Of a stretch of 38,727 bases of DNA, positions 1 to 7,751 are shown in pieces. The notes under the pieces were generated by a model. The model was not told the origin of the DNA. It ran no database searches and worked only from the letters and a program-made list of their open reading frames with translations. The stretch lies in NCBI GenBank assembly GCA_003138855.1, contig PLHF01000126.1, positions 20,840 to 59,566 of the forward strand, given 5' to 3'. Position numbers and translations under genes: made by a program. This DNA is from Acidimicrobiaceae bacterium (lineage in GTDB: Bacteria > Actinomycetota > Acidimicrobiia > Acidimicrobiales > RAAP-2). Every line of letters starts with the position of its first letter. The first letter of the stretch is position 1.

Positions 1-831
1 CGAGGTCTTGAACGGGGGGACCTGGTACCACATGGTGTAGAGCCAAAGCCAGGCCTGCCCGGGCCAGCTGCCCGTCTCGTTCATCATGCCCCACTGGTCG
101 CCGCCGAGATGGTCGGCTGCGCCGAGGTTGGCCAGGTACTGGCCGTCGGCGATGAACAGGAGCGGCTTGGTGTAGTCGGTGCCGTAGAACTGGCGTGAGC
201 TGAGCAGCGCTCCGTCCAGGGCACCGCTGCGGGCCATCGAGGTCAGGCCGGCGATGATGGTGCCGACTGGCCCGTAGTCACCCTTGGGTACCGTCAGGAC
301 CCCGTTGGAGTAGGTGGCGTTGGCAACGGCCTTCTCGTAGGCCGCCGTCCAACTCGCCTGCTGGTCCGCGGAGGCCGACTTGTACTCGGTCACCGCCGCC
401 TGCACCTGGGGCGTATTGGGCAGTGTCTGCAGCGGATCGATCACGTAGTCGTTGGCCGTGTCGATCGGGTGATGCACGCCGAACCAGCTCTCGGGCGATA
501 TGGGCCCGATCGACTGGGAGGACCCGGTGGTGCTGTTGTAGGGAGGTCCGTAGGTGGCGGTGGCGCTGGTGCCGTCGAGCTCGGTGATCGCCGTCTGGGC
601 GAAGTCGACCGGGTTGGCCGTCGACCACGACTTGACGGTGACCGGCTTGTCGTCGGGGGAGGAGAAGATCACAGCCAGGCCCACCACCACGATCAGCACC
701 ACGATGAAGGCGATGATGCCCTCTTTGATGAGGTCGTAGGGGTAGTACTTGCCGTGCCACTCCTCGACGTCGCGATCAGGCCTGAAGCGGCGATTGCGGT
801 CGGTGGTGGCGGAGTGGGTGGCGGCGCTCAT
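1..831 (-). CDS. Membrane-anchored partner protein of a cytochrome b complex (partial, continues past the left edge)
   Basis: The frame opens at an ATG whose first bases overlap the TGA of the upstream cytochrome b gene (ATGA), so the two are probably translationally coupled. It stays open for 277 codons to the window edge; the end is missing. Residues 1-38 are charged and probably cytoplasmic, with a YYPYDLIKE motif. Residues about 39-56 form one hydrophobic helix ending in FSSPDDKPV. A long Ser/Thr/Gly-rich region follows, probably outside the membrane, and includes WSTANPVDFAQTAI, TYGPPYN and GDQWGMMNETG. I see no CXXCH haem motif or Rieske motif in the visible part. By position it would replace subunit IV or another partner of the b-type cytochrome. 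The last visible residues (WLWLYTMWYQVPPF) suggest another membrane segment just beyond the edge. Its reality is well supported by the overlap and codon pattern; its function is inferred from context only. Confidence 0.75.
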   Translation of the reverse strand, partial: MSAATHSATTDRNRRFRPDRDVEEWHGKYYPYDLIKEGIIAFIVVLIVVVGLAVIFSSPDDKPVTVKSWSTANPVDFAQTAITELDGTSATATYGPPYNSTTGSSQSIGPISPESWFGVHHPIDTANDYVIDPLQTLPNTPQVQAAVTEYKSASADQQASWTAAYEKAVANATYSNGVLTVPKGDYGPVGTIIAGLTSMARSGALDGALLSSRQFYGTDYTKPLLFIADGQYLANLGAADHLGGDQWGMMNETGSWPGQAWLWLYTMWYQVPPFKTS

Positions 832-1559
832 GCCTGCACCTCACTGGCCGCCGTGGCGGTCGTGGCTGCCGTGTCGGCCGGGACGCCCTGCTTGACCTCG
901 ATCGCCGGCTGTTCGGGTGGGGCGAACGGGGGCACCACGCCCCGCAGTCGCACCAGGAGGATGTGGCCGCCGACCAGGATCCCCACCACCAGGGGCAGGA
1001 GGACGATGTGCCACATGATCATCTGACCGAAGTTGGTGACGTTCATGATCGCCCCGGCCCCGGTCGAGTTGATCCCGTCCTTGGCCTGGGTGCTGATCCA
1101 CTGGGAGTCGAAGTTCTGCTGGGACAGGTAGCCGGTGAACGCGGTGGCCACCGAGATGACGAAGGCGATCACTCCGGTGACCCAGGTGGCCCGACGCCGA
1201 CCGCGCCAGGCGGCCATGAAGAACTTGCCCCACAGGTGGACGACCATACAGAAGAAGAACACCTCGACGCTCCACAGATGGAGCGAGTTGAAGAAGAGCC
1301 CGACGGTCGAGACGTGCCACCAGTTCGGACCGAAGATGGCCAGCACGATGCCGGTGAGGATGACCACGGCCAGGGCGGAGACGGTAAGGATCCCGAACAC
1401 GTAGATCCACGAGGCCACATAGGCGGGCTGCCGGTCGGGCATCAGCTTCTGGGGCGGCAGTGCCTCCACTGCGGCGTGCCGCAGCTTGGCCGTCAGCTGG
1501 TGGGCATCCTCGGGCAGGTCCGCCGACGGGTTCACCGGCGTTTCGGTATCGATGGTCAT
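828..1559 (-). CDS. Cytochrome b (b6-type, N-terminal haem-binding half)
   Basis: This 243-aa protein has about four transmembrane helices and matches the haem-binding half of cytochrome b/b6. The four haem ligands are visible. Helix B carries H-x13-H (HLWSVEVFFFCMVVH), and helix D carries H-x14-H (from WHIVLLPL to GGH), the longer spacing typical of b6-type proteins. It should carry two b haems and move electrons from quinol inside a bc-type complex. The C-terminal tail (about 40 residues) is Pro/Ala-rich and probably cytoplasmic. The start ATG overlaps the stop of the upstream 64-aa gene and the stop overlaps the next gene's ATG, both by 4 bp, so three genes form a tight operon. There is no Rieske protein or cytochrome c in view; they may lie past the left edge. 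The electron acceptor cannot be told from the sequence. Confidence 0.9.
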   Translation of the reverse strand: MTIDTETPVNPSADLPEDAHQLTAKLRHAAVEALPPQKLMPDRQPAYVASWIYVFGILTVSALAVVILTGIVLAIFGPNWWHVSTVGLFFNSLHLWSVEVFFFCMVVHLWGKFFMAAWRGRRRATWVTGVIAFVISVATAFTGYLSQQNFDSQWISTQAKDGINSTGAGAIMNVTNFGQMIMWHIVLLPLVVGILVGGHILLVRLRGVVPPFAPPEQPAIEVKQGVPADTAATTATAASEVQA

Positions 1560-1750
1560 CGGTCACCACCTCCCCCGGGACGGTGGAACGGGATGAGTAT
1601 CGCCAAGATGAAGACGATGACCATCAGGATGATCACGGTCAGGTTCGCCACCGAGATCTGGATGAATCCCCAGTTGATGTAGTGACCTGGGTGGTCCAGA
1701 TTGATGAGGCTCCCGAGCACGTGAACCATCACGGCTGACAATGTCTGCAT
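1556..1750 (-). CDS. Small single-pass membrane protein of the cytochrome b operon
   Basis: This 64-aa protein is the first gene of the cytochrome b operon. An AGGAGG ribosome site lies 9 nt before the ATG. Residues about 31-55 (QISVANLTVIILMVIVFILA and following) form one strong membrane helix, followed by a short basic, Gly-rich tail. The N-terminus contains LINLDHPGHYINWGF. Its stop codon overlaps the start of cytochrome b by 4 bp. Size and position resemble the small single-helix subunits of bc/b6f complexes, but I cannot match it to a named one. It is likely an assembly factor or minor subunit; that role is inferred from context only. Confidence 0.75.
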   Translation of the reverse strand: MQTLSAVMVHVLGSLINLDHPGHYINWGFIQISVANLTVIILMVIVFILAILIPFHRPGGGGDR

Positions 1751-1802
1751 GGTGCATGACCTCCTGTTGATGGAGGTTACGGGTGCCCGGCATGGGCGAC
1801 CA

Positions 1803-1816
1803 GGGCCGAAAGTCCC
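1803..1816 (-). promoter_or_regulatory. DosR/DevR-like operator before the cytochrome b operon
   Basis: Read on the minus strand the 14 bases are GGGACTTTCGGCCC. The mycobacterial DosR (DevR) consensus has the core GGGACTWWAGTCCC, and GGGAC-N5-GCCC variants are accepted sites. The proximal edge is 52 bp upstream of the first gene of the operon, a normal distance for an activator site. No dosR-like gene is in the window, so the binding protein is inferred. Confidence 0.5.
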
Positions 1817-1963
1817 GTAACGTCACCGTCTACTGCAACTTGTTCTGGCGCGACGGCAATGGGACCAGGGTAGGCGGCTGAGGGGGAGAGCCGGGGGACC
1901 CCGGTGACGGGCTCGTGCCCGGCATACTGTGGATGCCTGTCGCCGACCACTGGGAGGACACCC

Positions 1964-2842
1964 GTGAAACTAGGCATCCACTTCGCCAACTTCACCCTGC
2001 CAGGGGGGCCTGCGTCACTGGCGCCGACACTGGGCGCCACGGCGCGGGCTGCAGAGGAGGGTGGGTGTACGACCTTCACCCTGATGGACCATTGGTTCCA
2101 GATGGAGCAGTTCGCCACCGCTCAGGATCCGATGCTCGAGGGGTACACGTCGCTCGGCTACCTGGCCGGTCGAACGGGTCGCATCACGCTCGGACTGCTG
2201 GTCACCGGGGTCACCTACCGCCACCCCGGGCTGCTGGCCAAGATCGTCACCACACTGGACATCCTGTCGGGTGGCCGGGCCCAGCTGGGCATCGGGGCAG
2301 CGTGGTACGAGCGGGAGCACCTGGGCCTCGGTGTGCCGTTCCCGCCGGTCGGCGAGCGGTTCGAGCGCCTGGAGGAGACACTCCAGATCTGCCATCAGAT
2401 GTGGAGTGACGATGACGGTCCCTACGAGGGGCGGCACTACCGACTGGCCGAGACGATCTGCTCGCCGCGCCCGATCCGGCAGCCGAGGCCCAGGATCCTC
2501 GTCGGCGGGAGCGGCGAGCGGAAGACCCTGCGGCTGGTGGCCCGGTATGCCGACGCCTGCAACCTGTTCGCCCCCGATCCGGCAGTGGTGGCCCACAAGC
2601 TCGAGGTGCTGGCTCGCCACTGTGATGCCGAAGGACGCGACCCGGGCACCATCGAGAAGACCATTCTGGCTTTCGGCAATCCACTCGACGACGTCGATGC
2701 GTTCATTGCGAGGATGGACGAGTACGCCGAGATGGGGATCGACCTGGTGGAGGTGATGCCGACCGGCCCCGATCCTGTGGCATGGGTCACCCGGCTCGGA
2801 GAAGAGGTCGTCCCGAGACTGGCCGAGCTGGGCGGGCCGTGA
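1964..2842 (+). CDS. LLM-class (luciferase-like, probably F420-dependent) oxidoreductase
   Basis: This 292-aa protein has the bacterial luciferase-like fold: KLGIHFANF at the first beta strand, MDHW at 41-44, TLDILSGGRAQLGIGAAW at about 97-114, RFERLEETLQICHQMW at 132-147 and the SPRPIRQPRPRILVGGSG loop. In actinomycetes most members use cofactor F420, some FMN. The substrate is unknown. I chose GTG at 1964 rather than the open frame from 1904 because GGGAGGA lies 6 nt upstream and the protein then starts exactly at the first strand. It is divergent from the cytochrome b operon. Its conserved blocks are useful for reading the deleted LLM pseudogene at 11.4-11.7 kb. Confidence 0.88.
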   Translation: MKLGIHFANFTLPGGPASLAPTLGATARAAEEGGCTTFTLMDHWFQMEQFATAQDPMLEGYTSLGYLAGRTGRITLGLLVTGVTYRHPGLLAKIVTTLDILSGGRAQLGIGAAWYEREHLGLGVPFPPVGERFERLEETLQICHQMWSDDDGPYEGRHYRLAETICSPRPIRQPRPRILVGGSGERKTLRLVARYADACNLFAPDPAVVAHKLEVLARHCDAEGRDPGTIEKTILAFGNPLDDVDAFIARMDEYAEMGIDLVEVMPTGPDPVAWVTRLGEEVVPRLAELGGP

Positions 2843-3028
2843 CAGCAGCCGGGCGGGCCGCGATCGGCAGCCCCCGGTGCCTGCTCAGGCCCCCGTCCCG
2901 TCGGGGTGCGCAGCGTCGTGCGGCGCGTCCCGTGCGGGATCGCCCCCCGTGGTGCGGGGACCGGGGCCACCGGGGGGAGTGGACCATTGAAGACCCCTCG
3001 ACGTCGGATCCGGGGCGGGGCCGACCTG

Positions 3029-5104
3029 TCACCGGTGGTTCGGGCGTCGACGCCGCGTCCTCGGTGAGGTCGTGATCTGCCCTCGTCCGAAGGCGTCCCT
3101 GCGGCCCCAGCGTCCGGGGATGTCGAGCAACTCGAGGTGTTCGATGGCGACCGGAAGGGCTGGATCGACGACAAGTTGCCCATCGACTGGCTCGAGTCCG
3201 AGCATGGTCCGCAGCAGCAGGAGCGGAGCGCCCGTGGACCACGCCTGCGGGCTGCAGGCGGTCGGGTACTGCACCGGGTACTTCGTGTCCGACCGCGGGT
3301 ATCCCCCGAAGGCCTCCGGTAGCCGTCCGTCGAAGTAGGCGGCGGCATCCAGGATGCCCTCGGCGATCCGGGCGGCCTCCTCCTTGAAGCCGTAGCGTCG
3401 CAGTCCCCAGGCGATGAAGGAGTTGTCGAACGGCCACACGGTGCCCACGTGGTAGCCGATGGGGTTGAACCGCCCCTCGCCCTCGGCCAGGGTGCGGACA
3501 CCCCACCCGGAGAAGAGCCGGTCCCCCATGAGGTGTTCGACCACGCGTCGCGCCTTCGACTTGTCGACGATGCCGCTCCACAGGAGATGCCCGATGTTCG
3601 AGGTGAGTGAGTCGACCTGGCGCCCGTCGGCGTCGATGGCAACCGCGAAGTACTCCCCGTCCACGACCCAGAAGTCACGATTGAACCGACGCTTCAGGTC
3701 GGCCGCCTCCTTCTCGAGCTTGTCGGCGAAGGCCTCGTCACGCCACACCCGGCGGGCAAGTCGGGCACCTCGCATCTTGGCGTCGTAGGCATACCCCTGG
3801 AGTTCGCAGGTCGCACGTGGAAAGCCCGGGAGGCGCCCGTCACGGAAGGAGATCGAGTCCCACGAGTCCTTCCAGCATTGATTCTCGAGGCCCGTCTCCT
3901 CGTTGCGCCTCTGATAGGAGATGTACCCGTTGCCCTGCAGGTCGGCGTAGGTGTCGATCCAATTCAGCGCCGCCCGGGCCTCGACCTCGAGGTCGCGGAC
4001 CAGTTTGGTGTCGCCGGTCCAGCGCTCGTACTCGTCCAGGAGCACGACGTACAGGGGCGTGGCGTCGGCAGAGCCGTAGTACGGCGAGTGTGGCCGCTCC
4101 TCGAAGGCGGTGAGCTCGCCGAAGCGCATCTCGTGAAGGATGCGCCCGGGGTCCTCGTCCCGGAAGTCGTCGATGCGGGTGCCTTGGCGCTCGCCGAGCG
4201 TGCGGAGGGTGGTGGCCGCCAGCTCGGGTGTGAAGGCGATCGACTGGAGGCTGGTCAGAATGCTGTCACGGCCGAACATCGTCATGAACCAGGGAAGGCC
4301 GGCGGCGGGGAGCGCGTGCTGGGGCGAGGTCATCGGCGCAAAGCGCAGAGCGGCCAGGTCGACCAGGCTCCGCTGATAGGTGGTCGTGAGGGACCTGCTC
4401 CCGCACTCGAGCCGAGGGGCCCTGGACAGCCACTTGTCGAGACCACGGGCCATGTCGGGTCGGGTGGACCGCCCCGACCGCCTCCCCGCGGGCCCGCTCG
4501 GCTCGGTCAGGTAGGGGATCCGCGCCACCACGTCGATCGACGTCTCCCAGGTGCCGTGCGCCGGTATCTTGACGGCACAGGTGAGGCCGTGCTCGTCGGT
4601 GGTCGATGGAGCTGACGAGGAGATCCAGGTCTCGCGTTCGAACGTCTCGCGCCGGTACCCGAGGACCAAGCGCCCGTCGTCGACACGGGTGTGGTACTCG
4701 CCGCACTTGCGCAGTGCGTCCTTGACCTCGAAGAGGTCCGCGAAGTCGCTGCCGGCATCGAGGCGCAGCGTGAGGCTGACTGGCTCCTGCTTGTGGTTCA
4801 GCAGGCGGATCGACTCGCGGAAGCCGGACCCGACGGTGCGATGGCGTATCACGGAGAGATCGGAATCGACGTAGACGGTACCTGTTCCCGGCACCAGGAA
4901 GAAGCGGGTCTCGAAGTACTGGAGGTCGTCGACCGACAATGGGTTGAGGCGCTCGCCGTCCACGGTGAGCACCCACTTCGAAAGGAAACGGGTATCGAAG
5001 GAGAACAGGCCGGTCGGGTCGGTCAGCGAGGCCTCGATGTCCCCGGTGCGATCGCTCACGACGAACGTGTTGCCTTCGAGGATCTGGACGAGATCACTGC
5101 TCAT
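3029..5104 (-). CDS. Amylo-alpha-1,6-glucosidase-type glycogen debranching enzyme (bacterial GDE family)
   Basis: This 691-aa protein has two parts. Residues 1-about 200 are an all-beta N-terminal domain (LEGNTFVVSDRTGDI, FSFDTRFLSKWVL). Residues about 235-670 are an (alpha/alpha)6-barrel with the family blocks PWFMTMFGRDS (271-281), IDDFRDEDPGRILHEMRFGE (311-330), SPYYGSADATPLY and WKDSWDSISFRDG. The family hydrolyses alpha-1,6 branch residues or related alpha-glucosides; the exact substrate cannot be told here. The length is usual. The start ATG has GGAGAGGA upstream and overlaps the stop of the SCP2 gene by 4 bp, so the two are coupled. The last 25 residues (TTSPRTRRRRPNHR) look like a non-conserved basic tail. 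It is not part of the large glg operon and is the second debranching enzyme in the window. Confidence 0.85.
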   Translation of the reverse strand: MSSDLVQILEGNTFVVSDRTGDIEASLTDPTGLFSFDTRFLSKWVLTVDGERLNPLSVDDLQYFETRFFLVPGTGTVYVDSDLSVIRHRTVGSGFRESIRLLNHKQEPVSLTLRLDAGSDFADLFEVKDALRKCGEYHTRVDDGRLVLGYRRETFERETWISSSAPSTTDEHGLTCAVKIPAHGTWETSIDVVARIPYLTEPSGPAGRRSGRSTRPDMARGLDKWLSRAPRLECGSRSLTTTYQRSLVDLAALRFAPMTSPQHALPAAGLPWFMTMFGRDSILTSLQSIAFTPELAATTLRTLGERQGTRIDDFRDEDPGRILHEMRFGELTAFEERPHSPYYGSADATPLYVVLLDEYERWTGDTKLVRDLEVEARAALNWIDTYADLQGNGYISYQRRNEETGLENQCWKDSWDSISFRDGRLPGFPRATCELQGYAYDAKMRGARLARRVWRDEAFADKLEKEAADLKRRFNRDFWVVDGEYFAVAIDADGRQVDSLTSNIGHLLWSGIVDKSKARRVVEHLMGDRLFSGWGVRTLAEGEGRFNPIGYHVGTVWPFDNSFIAWGLRRYGFKEEAARIAEGILDAAAYFDGRLPEAFGGYPRSDTKYPVQYPTACSPQAWSTGAPLLLLRTMLGLEPVDGQLVVDPALPVAIEHLELLDIPGRWGRRDAFGRGQITTSPRTRRRRPNHR

Positions 5105-5517
5105 CTCGGTGTCCTCTCCGAGTGGTCGGCCTCGTCGGTCGTGCGGGTGGCGCAGGTCTCGGGCGGTCCGCCGAAGAGACGCTGGAACGCAATGAGGAGC
5201 GCGAAGTCGCCCTCGACCCTCATCGCCCCCCGGAGGAAGGCGGCCATTGCGTTGGCGGTGCCCGTGACGATCCGGTCGAGGAGACGCCCGTCCACCGTCA
5301 CCACCACGTCGGCGCGGCTCTTCCGTTGAGACACGACGACGTTGCCATGGGCGATGGTGAGGTACCAGTGCTCGACCTGGGGTCCCCCGACCAGATCGAA
5401 GCGCAGGGTTCCCGAGGCCTTCTCCAGCATCGGCTGGTGTCCTTTCGCATGGAGCTCCTCGAAGAATGCGCGGCTTGGTGCATTGGCTGCCGCGGGCCTG
5501 CGCTTCCGTGTTGCCAT
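5101..5517 (-). CDS. SCP-2 sterol-transfer-like domain protein
   Basis: This 138-aa protein fits the SCP2 fold: GTLRFDLVGGPQVEHWYLTI (36-55), a K/R-rich turn followed by ADVVVTVDGRLLDRIV (69-84), FLRGAMRVEGDFALLIAFQR (94-113) and LFGG. SCP2-like domains bind lipids or sterol-like ligands in a hydrophobic tunnel; bacterial ones are mostly uncharacterised. I chose the ATG at 5517 because GGAGGA lies a few bases upstream and because the residues before it are not conserved-looking. Its TGA overlaps the ATG of the debranching enzyme. It follows the SDR gene by 56 bp, giving a likely SDR-SCP2-GDE operon. Why a lipid-binding domain is coupled to a glucan debrancher is not clear. Confidence 0.75.
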   Translation of the reverse strand: MATRKRRPAAANAPSRAFFEELHAKGHQPMLEKASGTLRFDLVGGPQVEHWYLTIAHGNVVVSQRKSRADVVVTVDGRLLDRIVTGTANAMAAFLRGAMRVEGDFALLIAFQRLFGGPPETCATRTTDEADHSERTPR

Positions 5518-5573
5518 CGATACTCCTCCGGATCTGGGCCTGGCCGAACCCGCCGTGTGCTTCCCCCGGGGCG

Positions 5574-6341
5574 TCAGAGGCCGGGGCTGGAGTGCATCAG
5601 GCCCCCGTCGGCGAAGATGGTGGTGGCGGTGAGGTAGCTGGCACCGGCGCCGGCGAGGAAGGCCACGACACTGGCGATCTCCTCGGGCTGGGCCAGCCGG
5701 CCGATGGGGATGGCGGCGTCGAGCTTGCTGAGCTGTGCCGGGTCGGCAACGGTGGCCTTGTTGATCGGGGTATCCACTGCACCGGGCCCGACCCCCACCA
5801 CCAGGATGTCGTGCGGTGCCAGCTCGACCCCGGCGGTGCGGGTGAGCATGCGCATGCCGCCCTTGGACAGGCAGTAGGCGGTGTTGCCCGGCATGGGCCA
5901 GTCCTCGTGCACCGAGGTCATGTTGATGATCCGGCCGCCGCCGCCCTGGGCGATCATCTGCTTGGCGGCCAGCTGGGTGCCGAAGAACGCGCTCTTCAGA
6001 TTGATGTCGAGCACCTTGGCGTACTGCTCCTCGGTGGTGTCGAGAACCGAGGTGCGGGTCTCGACCCCGGCATTGTTGACCATGACGTCCAGGCGCCCGA
6101 AGGCGTCGACCGCCTTGGCGACCAACCTCTCGAGGTCCTCGACCTTGCTGACGTCGGCTTCGACCCCGATGACCTGGTCGCCGAGGTCGCGCACCTGTTG
6201 TTCGAGGTCCTCGGTGGCCCGCTCGTCGGCGATGTAGTCGATGACGATGCTGGCGCCCTGCTCGGCCAGGGCCAGCACCACCGCCTTGCCGATTCCGGAG
6301 TTGCCGCCGGTGACCACGGCCACCTTGCCCTTCAGTGTCAT
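5574..6341 (-). CDS. Short-chain dehydrogenase/reductase, glucose 1-dehydrogenase-like
   Basis: This 255-aa classical SDR carries the NAD(P) motif TGGNSGIGK (11-19), NNAG (89-92), the structural Asn in DIN (114), catalytic Ser143, Tyr156 and Lys160 (YCLSK), and PGAVDTPIN after strand six. It oxidises an alcohol or reduces a ketone; the nearest general resemblance is to glucose 1-dehydrogenase-like SDRs, but the substrate cannot be set from motifs. The start is supported by GGAAGGGAG 6 nt upstream of ATG. It heads a probable operon with the SCP2 and GDE genes and is divergent from the HxlR regulator at 6633 across about 290 bp, so that regulator is a candidate controller. Confidence 0.88.
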   Translation of the reverse strand: MTLKGKVAVVTGGNSGIGKAVVLALAEQGASIVIDYIADERATEDLEQQVRDLGDQVIGVEADVSKVEDLERLVAKAVDAFGRLDVMVNNAGVETRTSVLDTTEEQYAKVLDINLKSAFFGTQLAAKQMIAQGGGGRIINMTSVHEDWPMPGNTAYCLSKGGMRMLTRTAGVELAPHDILVVGVGPGAVDTPINKATVADPAQLSKLDAAIPIGRLAQPEEIASVVAFLAGAGASYLTATTIFADGGLMHSSPGL

Positions 6342-6592
6342 GTCGGCTCCCTTCCGCTCGAGGGTCAGCTGCCGAATGAAATCGGTGCCGACATGCCCTC
6401 ACTGACCCGGCGCTCCTCAGGGTAGGGGCGGGTGCTCGGCGAATCAACACCGCATGGACCGGTGCCCGGGGAGCACCTCGGCTCACGGAGCCCACGGGGC
6501 GAATACCGGCGTCGAGGCGGAACAGGGACATCGGTGGCTCCTCGGGATGAGGAGATCGTGTGTTCGAGAACAGAGGCAACTTGGAAACAAAG

Positions 6593-6625
6593 AGTAACTC
6601 CCTTCCGTGAAGTAACTGCTATCGT
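6593..6625 (+). promoter_or_regulatory. Promoter of the HxlR gene with a repeated AGTAACT operator candidate
   Basis: AGTAACT occurs at 6593-6599 and again at 6611-6617, 18 bp apart, just upstream of a -10-like TATCGT (6620-6625). The GTG start of the regulator lies 7 nt after that box, the expected spacing for a leaderless transcript. HxlR-type regulators commonly bind short repeats in their own promoter and that of the divergent gene; this is the best visible candidate site. A consensus -35 is not evident. Confidence 0.45.
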
Positions 6626-6632
6626 TTGGAGC

Positions 6633-7031
6633 GTGGAAAGCGTTCAGGCGACCCCGAGGCAGTCAGCCAGGCGCGACGCCGCCGGGCCCGGGCCAGGCGA
6701 AGCATCATCAGGAGCCTGCGACGCGGCGCTGGCTCGGGCTTTCACGTTCCTCGGCAAGCGGTGGAGCGGTGTGATCCTCGGAACGCTGACCAACGGGCCG
6801 GCCGGGTTCGCCGAACTGAAACGACGCGTCGACGGAATCAGTGACTCCGTCCTGTCCGAGCGATTGGCCGAGCTCCAGGCCACCGGACTGGTGATCCGGT
6901 CGGTGGAGCCCGGGCCACCGGTCTCGGTCTCCTATGTCCTGTCCGGGGCCGGGGCAGCCCTCATTCCAGCGATGCACGAGCTCAGCGCATGGGCCTCGCA
7001 GAACCTCCCAGACGCAGCTCCTGCGTCATGA
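6633..7031 (+). CDS. HxlR-family winged-helix transcriptional regulator
   Basis: This 132-aa protein has the HxlR pattern: a Cys at residue 29 (GACDAALARAF), then FLGKRWSGVILGTL (39-52), GFAELKRRVDGISDSVLSERLAELQATGLV (58-87) as recognition helices, and a wing ending VSYVLSGAGAAL. HxlR proteins bind DNA as dimers and often sense electrophiles or redox state. I chose GTG at 6633, although the frame is open further upstream, because a -10-like TATCGT ends 7 nt before it and the upstream codons are poor. It is divergent from the SDR gene and followed 18 bp later by the mycothiol isomerase-like gene, so both flanks are candidate targets. Confidence 0.82.
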   Translation: MESVQATPRQSARRDAAGPGPGEASSGACDAALARAFTFLGKRWSGVILGTLTNGPAGFAELKRRVDGISDSVLSERLAELQATGLVIRSVEPGPPVSVSYVLSGAGAALIPAMHELSAWASQNLPDAAPAS

Positions 7032-7049
7032 GAACGAAGGAATACACAG

Positions 7050-7714
7050 ATGAGTGATCGACTGACGGCACTGCATTCCTCGGTGGAGCGCTTGCGCGAC
7101 ATCGTCGAGGGTCTCGATCCGCAGCAGCTCGAGCTCCCGGCCTACCCGGTCGAGTGGTCCATCGCCGACGTCCTGTCCCATATCGGTTCCGGAGCGGTCA
7201 TCCTTCGACGCCGATTCGACGACATCAACAACGGCCGGGAGACCGATTCCGACTTCAACCAGTCGGTCTGGGACGAGTGGAATGCCAAGTCGCCCGTCGC
7301 ACGGGCCGCCGATGCCTTGGTCGCGGATGCCGAGCTGCTTCATGGCCTTGAAGCACTCGACGACAGCAGTCGCCGACAGTTCCGGTTCTCGATGGGCCCG
7401 ATGAACCTCGACTTCACGGGCTTCGTCGGACTCCGGCTCAACGAACACGCACTTCACACATGGGATGTCGAGGTCGCGCTCGACCCTACGGCCAGTCTCC
7501 CCGCCGATGCAGCGGGCGCAGTGGTGGACAACCTCGAAATGATCACCCGATTCGCAGGGAAGCCCTCCGGCGAGGTCCGCACCGTGAGCGTGCACACCGT
7601 GGATCCGGAGCGCGACTTCACCGTCTCGACCCGGCCCACACGCCACCGATTCCCGGCGCCGGCGCCGGCGCCGGTGCCCTCGACGAGCTCCGACCGGTGT
7701 TTCCGGGACTCTGA
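7050..7714 (+). pseudogene. Mycothiol-dependent maleylpyruvate isomerase-like gene with an out-of-frame internal deletion
   Basis: The first 190 residues fit the mycothiol maleylpyruvate isomerase / DinB-like helical bundle: AYPVEWSIADVLSHIGSG (31-48), a metal-type His, and RLNEHALHTWDVEVAL (129-144). GAAGGA precedes the ATG. After residue about 191 (ERDFT) the frame runs into Arg/Pro-rich sequence, but the third frame from base 7622 gives RLDPAHTPP, then DELRPVFPGL and a stop at 7712-7714, which looks like this family's normal C-terminus. So roughly 30 residues are missing and the frame changes near 7617-7624. A GGCGCC hexamer repeat lies just after. In the shifted state translation runs on into the phosphatase frame. 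It could be a real mutation or a sequencing or assembly error; a true gene fusion is less likely. Confidence 0.65.
7654..7673. repeat. Three GGCGCC units inside the damaged isomerase-like gene
   Basis: GGCGCC is repeated three times in tandem and then decays to GGTGCC. In the continuous frame it encodes Pro-Ala repeats; in the alternative frame, Gly-Ala repeats. Such tracts are prone to slippage and to sequencing error and lie about 35 bp after the frame change. Confidence 0.5.
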
Positions 7715-7751
7715 GGGCGCGTTGTCGCTTCCTCATGGGACACTTCTGCCC

